Shown: piece by piece, positions 1 through 7,061 of the stretch
Layout of the letters: each line of letters begins with the position of its first letter
Position numbering within the stretch: position 1 is the stretch's first letter
Source: Tepidanaerobacter acetatoxydans_A
GTDB lineage: Bacteria > Bacillota > Thermosediminibacteria > Thermosediminibacterales > Tepidanaerobacteraceae
Reading direction: 5' to 3'
Length of the DNA: 11,935 bases
NCBI GenBank assembly: GCA_022840405.1
Contig: JALHJR010000047.1
Location: forward strand, 1-11,935
Translations under genes and position numbers: made by a program
The notes under the pieces: generated by a model
Seen by the model: only the letters and a program-made list of their open reading frames with translations
Told to the model about the DNA's origin: nothing
Database searches by the model: none

Positions 1-88
1 GACAATGACACTCGAACTCATGCCATAACTAGAGTATACCAAGGAATAGCAATTAATATTCGTTTATTGTGGCGTGGAAACACGTGGG

Positions 89-191
89 AATTCTGAGTGT
101 AGCAAAGCGAAACGAAGAATCTTAAAAGATAAGTGCGAAGAATCCTAAGAGCCGTTTTATATAAGATCCTTCGCTATCGCTCAGGATGACA
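89..191. repeat. REP-like imperfect inverted repeat
   Basis: The left arm (about 89-124) reads ATTCTGAG, then AGCAAAGCGAA, then GAAGAATCTT. The right arm (163-191), read on the other strand, gives ATCCTGAG, then ATAGCGAAGG, then ATCTT. The two arms are therefore diverged inverted copies of one unit and could fold into a long stem. A partial third copy lies in the loop: CGAAGAATC occurs at 113-121 and again at 136-144. The CCTGAGCGA..GCGAAGGATCTT wording is typical of dispersed palindromic repeats found in many bacterial genomes. That is family knowledge; copy number in this genome cannot be seen here. The element lies downstream of the MATE gene, where it could serve as an mRNA 3' end. At 1-88 I see nothing except a small CGTG-GAAA-CACG hairpin at 73-84. 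Confidence 0.6.
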
Positions 192-254
192 TGATTGCTC
201 AGGATGGCATGAACGATCAAGGTGACATGTTGGCATGCTAAGGATGATATAAAT
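179..254. repeat. Degenerate 18-bp tandem repeat
   Basis: Three adjacent 18-bp units start at 179, 197 and 215, with the pattern GCTCAGGATGACATGATT. A fourth, more diverged unit (GCTAAGGATGATATAAAT) starts at 237 after a 4-bp slip. The first unit overlaps the end of the inverted repeat's right arm, so the array looks like a short expansion of the repeat's terminal sequence. No open reading frame uses it. Confidence 0.6.
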
Positions 255-293
255 GTTTTGCTTTTTCAGAGTTTTCTCAGGCCCCTTTTGCAC

Positions 294-1679
294 TTATGAA
301 TCTGCTATGAGTCTTGCAGCTTCGGCTCTGTCTACATATTCATTTATATCCTCTTTGACTCGGCGGATGTATATAAATCCTGTAATTGCTGCAATAACGT
401 CTGTTGCCGGATAGGCTAACCATGCACCAATTACGCTCCAGTGTTTTACGAATATTAGAACTATCGGTATGAATAGCACAAGCTGTCTATAGATTGACAG
501 GAGAAAGCTCATCTTGGCTTCGCCCATGGCCTGATAAACATATATCGATATATAATACAGGCCAATGGTTGGGAAGATACTTATCATAATCCGATATGCG
601 CGAGTGCACTCCTTCATTAATGCCTCATCTTTTACGAAACTGCCTATTATCGGCTCTGCAAACAACATCATTATAGCCCATAAGAATACGGAAGTAAGTA
701 TTACTACTTTTAGGGTTTTCCTTATAGTTTCCTTTAACCGTTTAAAATTTTTAGCGCCATAGTTAAAAGCAACCATTGGCTGCATAGCCGAAGCTATTCC
801 GATTATATTCACATACATTAACATGGACACCTTCATAATCGTGCCTGATACGATTACGGCCCTATCTCCCCCATGGGCAAAAAGCACATTGTTAAGCACA
901 ACGGCCACTATGGCATCTGATATTTCTATGATAAATGTGGTAAAGCCTATAGCTATGATAGATTTTAATATTTCTATATCAATACTGAAATTATTTTTTA
1001 AATTAATAGACCGTGCAACCTTGTAGAAGTTATACATGGCAAAGGTACAGGCAGCAATCTGAGATACTACTGTTGCTATTGCAGCGCCTTTTACACCCAT
1101 ATTGTAATTAATGACAAGTACTGCATCTATTATTATGTTAAAGACTGCACCGAGGGATGTGGCATATAGTGTAACTTTAGGATTTCCTAAGGAATTGATG
1201 ATATAACATGTGACAAAGGTCAGACCTTGGAAAATCCCGCCAATTAATATTATCGCAGTATAAGTTTTTGCCATCGGTAAAGTGACACTACTTGCTCCGC
1301 TTTTAAATAAAATAGGCTCCATAAAAATATATATAATAAGCGGCATTAAAGTCATTACAGCTACTGTGAGTATAATCGCATTTGTTATTGTAATTTTAAG
1401 GTTTTCATAATCTTTTTCGCCAAAGTATTTTGCAACTTTTGTGCAGGCACCTGCGGCTATCAAAAGCCCTGTAGATGACAGAAGCCTTTGGATGGGAAAT
1501 GCTATGGTAAGTGCTCCTATGGCATTTGGACCTACATATCTGCCTACATAAAATGTATCTACCATTCCGTATAATTCAGAAACAAGTAAAGATATGATAG
1601 CCGGAAAAGCAAACCGAAGCAGGACCTTTTCAACTTTACCTTCTGCAAAAGCTTTGCTGTTTATCCCATTTGAATACAC
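294..1679 (-). CDS. MATE family efflux transporter
   Basis: This is a 461-residue integral membrane protein of the multi-antimicrobial extrusion (MATE) family, which exports drugs or metabolites in exchange for Na+ or H+. Length and hydrophobicity fit about 12 membrane segments in two six-helix halves. Recognisable family features are the N-terminal helix LRFAFPAIISLL with VDTFYVGRYVG (about 21-50), SLGNPKVT (about 163-170), QPMVAFNYGAKN (about 300-311) and YQAMGEAKMS (about 382-391). The substrate cannot be predicted. The start is doubtful: the only in-frame start near the family's usual N-terminus is GTG at 1679, and it overlaps the AGGAG ribosome site by one base. An ATG at perfect spacing (1669) is out of frame and stops after two codons. 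The gene follows the AraC/GH39 regulator on the same strand but is separated from it by a terminator, so it probably has its own promoter. I could not identify that promoter with confidence. Confidence 0.9.
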   Translation of the reverse strand: MYSNGINSKAFAEGKVEKVLLRFAFPAIISLLVSELYGMVDTFYVGRYVGPNAIGALTIAFPIQRLLSSTGLLIAAGACTKVAKYFGEKDYENLKITITNAIILTVAVMTLMPLIIYIFMEPILFKSGASSVTLPMAKTYTAIILIGGIFQGLTFVTCYIINSLGNPKVTLYATSLGAVFNIIIDAVLVINYNMGVKGAAIATVVSQIAACTFAMYNFYKVARSINLKNNFSIDIEILKSIIAIGFTTFIIEISDAIVAVVLNNVLFAHGGDRAVIVSGTIMKVSMLMYVNIIGIASAMQPMVAFNYGAKNFKRLKETIRKTLKVVILTSVFLWAIMMLFAEPIIGSFVKDEALMKECTRAYRIMISIFPTIGLYYISIYVYQAMGEAKMSFLLSIYRQLVLFIPIVLIFVKHWSVIGAWLAYPATDVIAAITGFIYIRRVKEDINEYVDRAEAARLIADS

Positions 1680-1683
1680 TCCT
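1679..1683 (-). promoter_or_regulatory. Ribosome binding site AGGAG of the MATE gene
   Basis: AGGAG lies at 1683-1679 on the minus strand. It touches the GTG used as the in-frame start (no spacing) but is 9 nt from an ATG at 1669. That ATG reads ATG-GGA-TAA. The geometry suggests that the ATG was the original start and that the frame has shifted by one base in the GGG run at 1667-1665. Confidence 0.6.
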
Positions 1684-1811
1684 ATTTTTATCTTTTATAT
1701 AACACATCTGATACCTTATTATTGTATACTATCAGCTATGCGGTTTTCATTCACTTATTCAAGGAATAACAGGTATCGTTTTAAGGTGTTTGCAAAAAAG
1801 GCTTTTCACAG

Positions 1812-1846
1812 GAAAAAGAAAAAACACCTTTGTTTAGGTGTTTTTG
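1812..1846 (-). terminator. Rho-independent terminator of the AraC/GH39 regulator gene
   Basis: A perfect 9-bp stem, AAAACACCT (1821-1829) with AGGTGTTTT (1836-1844), encloses a 6-nt loop. Read on the minus strand it is followed by a T-rich run, TTTTTTCTTTTT. It begins a few bases after the regulator's stop codon. The stem's own T run also gives the plus strand a weaker tail, but no plus-strand gene ends here. Confidence 0.8.
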
Positions 1847-1850
1847 ATAA

Positions 1851-3884
1851 TCAGCTTGCATTAAATAATATTAAAATTGCTCCGTGGCCTCGAATTTTCA
1901 AATTAAAATGCTGAACCGGCTTCTTTTTTCTAAAGTCCATAGTTATTTTAGGAATCGACGACAGCTTTAAAAGCCTTAGCTCTTCATCAGTCAAATGGCA
2001 AGGCTCTCCCATAGCCTTCCATTGATTGTAGCTGCTATTTATGCTTTCACTTGCCTCGTATATAATTACGCGATAGTTGCGCCAAAGGTTGGTAATGTTC
2101 AGCGAGAAATTCCTTTCGGCAATATCACGGCCCTTTCCGGGTGCTTTCATATCTTGGCCGTTTGTATATAAAAGTATCTGAAAATCCTCCCCCTTTGACG
2201 TAACAATATGGCTTTCTCCTTGGTCTATTATGGTATCACCCAGCTGCCCTAAAAAATAGTAGGCATAGTATGAAGGTTTCTTCAGACCTTCCCAGTTTAG
2301 CAGCCCCTTGTCCCCAAAGAATACCGTATTAACAGGGTTTTTAGCTTCTTGTAGTTCATCAATCGCTTTGACTTTATATGGCTCTTTGTTATTTACTATT
2401 TGCCGTATAATAAATGGGAGCATATAAGCCGTATCATAAATGGGATTTACATCGTGTCCGTTTAGGCATGCCTCTTTTATAGTAAAATCCCATTCATCCC
2501 TTAAAATGCTGTAAAATATATTTTTAAACTCGTAAGGTGCATCTTTATCTATGGTATATCGCCATTTGCCGATTTCATAAGTTCCGTATTCTTCTTGGAA
2601 ATAATCTAGAAAATAAGTCAGCAGCTCTTTATACCTGATTGGTGTAAAGCCTTGAAAATCAAAGACTATATCAGGCCGTAAATCCATGGACATTAACGTA
2701 TCCATAACTTTTTTCAGCTTTTTAAGATTTATAATGCCATCAGGGTTAATGCCCATTTCCTGTGAAAAAACACCTTTTATACTGCCGTAGTCAAAGCCAA
2801 TTTCGTGCTGAATTGTCCTTAAAGAATCACAAACTTCTTTTTCTAAAATACTACAAGCCCTCGGAAGAATAATGGTATCCTTGTAATCGCGGATAAATTC
2901 TCCGAGGTTTTTATATACATCTACATTAATTTTAACTATTCCTTCTTCATAGTTGTACCTCTCATAATTTTCCAGGTAAGGTGACATGTATTTTAGTGCC
3001 GCCCTCAAATCGTAAGATGTTATTTGCTTTGCCTGCTGAAACTCATCTTCATTTAGCTTATATTTCTTGCGGTACTGTAATGGGGTCATTTTGTAATGGC
3101 GCTTGAAATGCTTGTTATAATACCTTGTATGAGAAAAACCCACTTCTTCAGATATTTCGGAAATAGTCATATCTGTATCAAGCAGCAGTTTCACCGATTC
3201 TTCAGCCCGCGTCAAATTTACAAAATCCTGAAAGCTTATTCCCAGGGCATTTTTAATCTCATTTGAAAGATACTGTGCACTTAGGAATTCCTTCTTTGCG
3301 ATATCCTGCAAGGATATTTTATTATTATAGTTGTTGAATATATACTTGGCTATCCTGTGATAGCGCTGAAGCTGTTCAATATTATCTTTTAAATCCCTGT
3401 TTTCATATATCAAATAGTGAAACTCGTTTATAAGTAAATACAAAAGCTCCACAAGGGTTTGTCTTACATATACATCATAATCCTCGCCCTTTTGCACCGC
3501 TTCGCAGAGTATGACGGAAAGATATTTTTTAAAAATCTCATAGTTTTCACCGACTTGGGGTTCTCCTTCAAAAGAACAGTCCGTATAAAAATACATATTT
3601 TTTATATCTTCATAATACCTTTGGAAGAAATTTGGATCCATATGCAGCATTAGTACAAGGTTTGATTTATCTGCAAATATCCTGTGTGCTTCATCCAAAT
3701 TTATTATTTCAATTTCATTTTCAATAAGCCTGTAAGTATCCGACTCAATGGTTACGTTTATACTGCCCTTTAAAACCATAAAAATTTCTATGGATTGGTG
3801 CCAGTGTATGGGGTATTCCCTTATATCCAGCAGTTGAATATTAACAGGTATGCTTCCCGTGTATGATATGTGTTCCCTGCGCAT
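1851..3884 (-). CDS. AraC-family transcriptional regulator with C-terminal GH39-like domain
   Basis: This is a 677-residue cytoplasmic regulator. Residues 1-100 form a cupin-type sensor domain (HWHQSIEIFMVLKG). Residues about 178-275 are the AraC double helix-turn-helix (SLQDIAKKEFLSAQYLSNEI and TISEISEEVGFSHTRYYNKHF, ending in KMTPLQYRKKY). From about 316 to the end it resembles GH39 beta-xylosidases: INVDVYKN, LRTIQHEIGFDYGSIKGVFS, NPIYDTAYM and KKPSYYAYYFLGQLG. The GH39 nucleophile position appears kept (E471 in KEACLN, 11 residues before IYDT). The acid/base position of the usual WNEP motif reads KDAP, with D448. The domain is thus probably a sugar sensor rather than an enzyme. The start is taken at 3884, where AAGGAG is 7 nt upstream; the ATG at 3890 has only 1 nt of spacing. 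No sugar-utilisation gene is nearby. The MATE gene downstream is a possible target. Confidence 0.9.
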   Translation of the reverse strand: MRREHISYTGSIPVNIQLLDIREYPIHWHQSIEIFMVLKGSINVTIESDTYRLIENEIEIINLDEAHRIFADKSNLVLMLHMDPNFFQRYYEDIKNMYFYTDCSFEGEPQVGENYEIFKKYLSVILCEAVQKGEDYDVYVRQTLVELLYLLINEFHYLIYENRDLKDNIEQLQRYHRIAKYIFNNYNNKISLQDIAKKEFLSAQYLSNEIKNALGISFQDFVNLTRAEESVKLLLDTDMTISEISEEVGFSHTRYYNKHFKRHYKMTPLQYRKKYKLNEDEFQQAKQITSYDLRAALKYMSPYLENYERYNYEEGIVKINVDVYKNLGEFIRDYKDTIILPRACSILEKEVCDSLRTIQHEIGFDYGSIKGVFSQEMGINPDGIINLKKLKKVMDTLMSMDLRPDIVFDFQGFTPIRYKELLTYFLDYFQEEYGTYEIGKWRYTIDKDAPYEFKNIFYSILRDEWDFTIKEACLNGHDVNPIYDTAYMLPFIIRQIVNNKEPYKVKAIDELQEAKNPVNTVFFGDKGLLNWEGLKKPSYYAYYFLGQLGDTIIDQGESHIVTSKGEDFQILLYTNGQDMKAPGKGRDIAERNFSLNITNLWRNYRVIIYEASESINSSYNQWKAMGEPCHLTDEELRLLKLSSIPKITMDFRKKKPVQHFNLKIRGHGAILILFNAS

Positions 3885-3891
3885 GTGCATA

Positions 3892-3897
3892 CTCCTT
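3892..3897 (-). promoter_or_regulatory. Ribosome binding site of the AraC/GH39 gene, deciding the start
   Basis: AAGGAG at 3897-3892 is followed by TATGCAC and then ATG at 3884, a spacing of 7 nt. The earlier ATG at 3890 is only 1 nt from this site, so initiation should be at 3884. Confidence 0.7.
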
Positions 3898-3925
3898 GCA
3901 AGTCTTAGTTTGCTCCGACACCTTT

Positions 3926-3931
3926 ATTATA
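3926..3931 (-). promoter_or_regulatory. Promoter -10 box of the AraC/GH39 gene
   Basis: A consensus TATAAT (minus strand, 3931-3926) lies about 30 bases upstream of the ribosome site. No good -35 hexamer occurs at 16-18 bp; TTAGCT is the best. A weak -35 would fit an activator-dependent or autoregulated promoter. The rest of the gap up to 4102 holds no gene and no clear topB terminator. Confidence 0.55.
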
Positions 3932-4102
3932 CCACATTGGCATTGCAGCAGCTAAGCTGTAAAACTTTTAGATTCGTTTATCATGTGTTAAAACAAAATA
4001 GGATTATAAACTTAGGTCAAGCTCCAAGCCCAGTTAAATCATAAGGTTTCATGTGTATTACATCTGAGATTATATACGAAGGAAATCTTGATACTTTAAA
4101 AT

Positions 4103-6301
4103 CTAAAGTTTAAGCTTGGCTAGAGCATCAGCCAATTCGGTATTAATGGGTTTATCTTCGCCCTTTTTCTGTTTTTGTAGATATTTTGCTACATCTCTTT
4201 TTGAAACCTTATTATTGCCTTCATTTGCCTTTCTTTCATTAAAAGCCGAAAGTTTTTCTCTATAGCCACAGTTGCATACAAAGATTTGACCTTCTCCTTC
4301 TCCATGTAGCTCCAGTCTTTTATGACAATTGGGGCACCTGGCATTGGTTACTTTGCTCAGCTTCTCTCTGTATCCGCATTCTCGGTCTTGGCAGATAAGC
4401 ATCTTGCCCTTTTTACCATTAACCTCCAGCATGTATTTCCCGCATTGGGGGCATTTGCTTCGGGTGAGATTGTCATGTGTGAACTTGTCTTCACTGTTTT
4501 TAATGTCTTGAACTGCTCTTTTAGCATAATTTCTCATATCATTTACAAAAGTGTCTTTTTTAAGGGCACCTTGGGCAATAGCACTTAGTTTTTGTTCCCA
4601 CTGAGCAGTCAGAGTGGGAGACTTGAGTTCCTCAGGAACCAGGTCCAATAGCTGACGACCCTTGGAGGTAATAAAGATGTCTTTGCCTCTTTTTTCAATC
4701 AAGAAACTGTTAAAGAGCTTTTCTATGATATCGGCCCGTGTGGCAACGGTTCCTATACCTCCCGTTTCACCAATTACCTTAATCAAATCCTTGTTATCTT
4801 TGGGCATGTATTTTACCGGGTTTTCCATGGCCGCAAGCAAAGTTCCTTCATTTAATGGAGCCGGCGGCCTTGTTCGTCCTTGAGTTTGGAAAATAGAAGC
4901 TGTCTTTAGGACGTCACCTTTGCTCATGGCAGGTAGTATTTGCTCAAAAATTCCATCATTTAAGTTCTCATCTTCCGAGGATTCATCGTCAAAACCTTCA
5001 TAAACCTCTTTCCAGCCTAAAGCTATCACAGTTTTCCCCTTGGCGATGAATATCTCTGTAGCGATTTTAGCTTTTATGTTGGTTTGCTCGTACTCAAAAG
5101 GCGGATACATTACCGCTAAAAAGCGTTTTACCACGAGATCATATATTTTTCTTTCATTCTCGCTTAAGGAATCCAAAAAAGCCGGCTGTTCAGTAGGTAT
5201 GATAGCATGGTGATCAGTTACTTTTCCGTTATCCACAAAGCTTTTGTTGCCTTTTATGGGTCGTTTAATCTTAAAAGCCGCCGCCCTGTAAGGCCCGACT
5301 CCGCAGGCTTTAACCCGGTCCTCCAGCGTAGCCACTATATCTGTTGTGATAAACCTGGAGTCAGTCCGGGGATATGTCAGCAGCTTGTGGTTTTCATACA
5401 GTCTTTGCATTATAGATAGGGTTTCCTTTGCGGAAAACCCGAAAATTTTATTTGCATCCCTTTGAAGCTGCGTCAAATCGTATAACTGTGGTGCAAAACT
5501 TTTTTTCAGCGTTTTAGTTATATCAATGACTTCAGCATTTTTGCCTCTCAGAGATGCCAGGATTCTATCGATTTTACCCCTATCAAAGGTCCTTATATCC
5601 CTTGTTTGGCTATCCTGCCATACCAGTTTCAAATTACCTACGGTAGCAGTTATGCCGTAAAAATCCCTTGGCTTAAAGTTTTGAATTTCTTCTTCCCTCT
5701 TTGCAATCATTGCCAATGTCGGTGTTTGTACTCTCCCACAGGATAACTGTGCATTGTGCTTACAAGTCAAGGCCCGAGTGGCATTGATACCCACCAGCCA
5801 ATCGGCTTCGGCTCGGGCCACTGCCGATGCATAAAGATTTTCATATTGTTTGCCGTCTTTTAAATTATTGAATCCATCCCTTATGGCTTTATCGGTCACC
5901 GATGAAATCCACAGGCGTTTAATGGGCTTTTTGACATTGGCCATTTTTATTATCCATCTTGCCACCAGTTCGCCTTCCCGCCCTGCATCAGTGGCTATAA
6001 CGATATTATTCACATCGTTTCTGTTCATTTGTTCTTTAACTATATTAAATTGCCTTCTGCTCTGCTTGATAATCTCCAACTTCAAATCCTTTGGCAGTAT
6101 AGGCAAATCCTCCATCCGCCAAGATTTATACCTATTGCCGTAGGCTTCAGGTTCGGCCAAAGTAACCAAATGACCTAAAGCCCAAGTTATGATATACTTT
6201 TGCCCTTCAAGATAACCATTTCCGTTTTTCCCGCAATTCATAACCCGAGCTATGTCCCTTGCTACCGATGGCTTTTCAGCTAATACCAGTGTTTTATTCA
6301 C
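4103..6301 (-). CDS. topB: DNA topoisomerase III
   Basis: This type IA topoisomerase has 732 residues from the GTG at 6301. It cuts one DNA strand through a tyrosine, passes another strand and reseals, and decatenates replication and recombination intermediates. The N-terminus TLVLAEKPSVARDIA and DATDAGREGE-type motif (DAGREGE, 105-111) form the acidic Toprim metal site. The catalytic tyrosine is Y310 in LLTYPRTDSR. The core includes DHHAIIPTE and RTRPPAPLNEGTLL. After about residue 610 there are two zinc-finger-like repeats, with cysteines at about 617/620/637/642 and 656/659/676/678, each ending CGYREKLS. A basic tail with a coiled-coil look follows. Starting at 6301 gives the family's usual MNKTLVLAEKPS and places GGAAGG 9 nt upstream; the TTG at 6310 has no spacing. 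It has its own promoter and is divergent from the permease gene. Confidence 0.96.
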   Translation of the reverse strand: MNKTLVLAEKPSVARDIARVMNCGKNGNGYLEGQKYIITWALGHLVTLAEPEAYGNRYKSWRMEDLPILPKDLKLEIIKQSRRQFNIVKEQMNRNDVNNIVIATDAGREGELVARWIIKMANVKKPIKRLWISSVTDKAIRDGFNNLKDGKQYENLYASAVARAEADWLVGINATRALTCKHNAQLSCGRVQTPTLAMIAKREEEIQNFKPRDFYGITATVGNLKLVWQDSQTRDIRTFDRGKIDRILASLRGKNAEVIDITKTLKKSFAPQLYDLTQLQRDANKIFGFSAKETLSIMQRLYENHKLLTYPRTDSRFITTDIVATLEDRVKACGVGPYRAAAFKIKRPIKGNKSFVDNGKVTDHHAIIPTEQPAFLDSLSENERKIYDLVVKRFLAVMYPPFEYEQTNIKAKIATEIFIAKGKTVIALGWKEVYEGFDDESSEDENLNDGIFEQILPAMSKGDVLKTASIFQTQGRTRPPAPLNEGTLLAAMENPVKYMPKDNKDLIKVIGETGGIGTVATRADIIEKLFNSFLIEKRGKDIFITSKGRQLLDLVPEELKSPTLTAQWEQKLSAIAQGALKKDTFVNDMRNYAKRAVQDIKNSEDKFTHDNLTRSKCPQCGKYMLEVNGKKGKMLICQDRECGYREKLSKVTNARCPNCHKRLELHGEGEGQIFVCNCGYREKLSAFNERKANEGNNKVSKRDVAKYLQKQKKGEDKPINTELADALAKLKL

Positions 6302-6310
6302 AAATCTCAA

Positions 6311-6316
6311 CCTTCC
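6311..6316 (-). promoter_or_regulatory. Ribosome binding site of topB, deciding the start
   Basis: GGAAGG (6316-6311) is 9 nt from GTG at 6301 and directly abuts the upstream TTG at 6310. This favours the GTG and a protein starting MNKTLV. Confidence 0.6.
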
Positions 6317-6320
6317 GATT

Positions 6321-6333
6321 CCCCTGGCCGGGG
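6321..6333 (-). promoter_or_regulatory. Small GC-rich hairpin in the topB leader
   Basis: CCCC-GGCCA-GGGG on the minus strand is a 4-bp G:C stem ending 4 nt before the topB ribosome site, in an otherwise AT-rich leader. It might influence translation or mRNA stability. Its function is inferred from position only. Confidence 0.3.
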
Positions 6334-6361
6334 ATGATTATTAATTTAAATAGTGTAAATA

Positions 6362-6387
6362 ACCTTTTTTATTATATCATAAAAGGT
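6362..6387 (-). promoter_or_regulatory. topB promoter -10 inside a 7-bp palindrome
   Basis: On the minus strand an extended -10 box, TGATATAAT (TATAAT at 6376-6371), lies about 55 bases upstream of the ribosome site. The -35 region (TGCTTA, 6399-6394) is poor, as is common for extended -10 promoters. The -10 is centred within the inverted repeat ACCTTTT (6362-6368) and AAAAGGT (6381-6387). This is a layout expected of a repressor operator, but the repressor is unknown. Confidence 0.5.
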
Positions 6388-6401
6388 AAGATATAAGCAG
6401 A

Positions 6402-6414
6402 CGGTCGATGACCG
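6402..6414. promoter_or_regulatory. 13-bp dyad between the divergent topB and permease promoters
   Basis: CGGTC-GAT-GACCG is a perfect 5-bp inverted repeat with a 3-bp centre. It lies just upstream of the topB -35 region and about 48 bp upstream of the permease -10. It could be an operator shared by the two divergent promoters. The arms are short, so chance is possible. Confidence 0.3.
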
Positions 6415-6461
6415 CCCTTAGTATATAATTGATGATAGATTTTTTTGATAGTTCGTGCTAG

Positions 6462-6467
6462 TATAAT
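6462..6467 (+). promoter_or_regulatory. Promoter -10 box of the permease gene
   Basis: TATAAT at 6462-6467 lies 35 nt upstream of the TTG start. A -35 match at normal spacing is poor (ATTTTT); the nearby TTGATA at 6445 is too close (11 bp). A reading frame open from 6445 runs across this promoter, which argues for the later start. Confidence 0.5.
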
Positions 6468-6485
6468 AGTAACAAAGATTATAGA

Positions 6486-6499
6486 GGGAGGAAAAGGAG
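6486..6499 (+). promoter_or_regulatory. Double Shine-Dalgarno of the permease gene
   Basis: GGGAGG (6486-6491) and AAGGAG (6494-6499) follow each other. The first is 10 nt and the second only 2 nt from the TTG at 6502. No other in-frame start is closer to proper spacing, so TTG 6502 is the best choice. Confidence 0.55.
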
Positions 6500-6501
6500 A
6501 A

Positions 6502-7020
6502 TTGTTAAGTAAGATATTTGATTCTACCACTTTGGGTTTTATGGCGGCTGCAATCATATTATTTATTGTTGTATGGATTAAAGATGCATCATTGGCCGTA
6601 TCTGCTTCAAAAGACGGTTTAACCCTTTTTGTAAGATATGCAGTGCTTATTATTTCCTCTATGCTCATTGCCGCCTATATTCAGGTGCTGATTCCTAAAG
6701 ACCTGATAACTTCGTATCTTGGCAGTTCTTCCGGTTTTAAAGGCATATTTTTAGGAAGCCTTATAGGCGGTCTGACTCCCGGTTCTCCATATGCCGCACT
6801 GCCGTTTTTTGCCGGCATCATGCGTATGGGAGCAAGTGTGCCTACGACTGTGGCCATGGTATGTGCATGGGGTCTGTGGTCCATTGGCCGAATTCCTTTA
6901 GAAGCCGCTATCATGGGCGCAAAGTTTACTATGATTCAGGTAATAAGCAGTTTTATTCTTCCGATTCTTGCCGGACTAGTGGCATGGTTCCTCGAGAGTA
7001 TGCCGTGGTTTATGACTTGA
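6502..7020 (+). CDS. Half-size predicted permease (DUF318/ArsP_1-like)
   Basis: This is a 172-residue membrane protein with about five hydrophobic segments (near 10-27, 43-65, 80-105, 112-130 and 143-164). The stretch FLGSLIGGLTPGSPYAALPF (about 83-102), then GIMRMGASVPTTVAMVCAW, resembles the conserved core of DUF318/ArsP_1 permeases, a family of transporters some of which export arsenicals. Full members have about 300 residues and two such halves. This protein carries one half and lacks the cysteines of the arsenical-binding type, so it may work as a homo-oligomer on an unknown substrate. The family call is from motif memory, not a search. The gene is alone on the plus strand between topB (divergent) and recQ (convergent, 41-nt gap). 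A small hairpin (ACATCT 7027-7032 with AGATGT 7041-7046) in the gap lacks a T run. Confidence 0.7.
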   Translation: MLSKIFDSTTLGFMAAAIILFIVVWIKDASLAVSASKDGLTLFVRYAVLIISSMLIAAYIQVLIPKDLITSYLGSSSGFKGIFLGSLIGGLTPGSPYAALPFFAGIMRMGASVPTTVAMVCAWGLWSIGRIPLEAAIMGAKFTMIQVISSFILPILAGLVAWFLESMPWFMT

Positions 7021-7061
7021 CCAATTACATCTGCTGTAGAAGATGTGCTGCATATTATGCC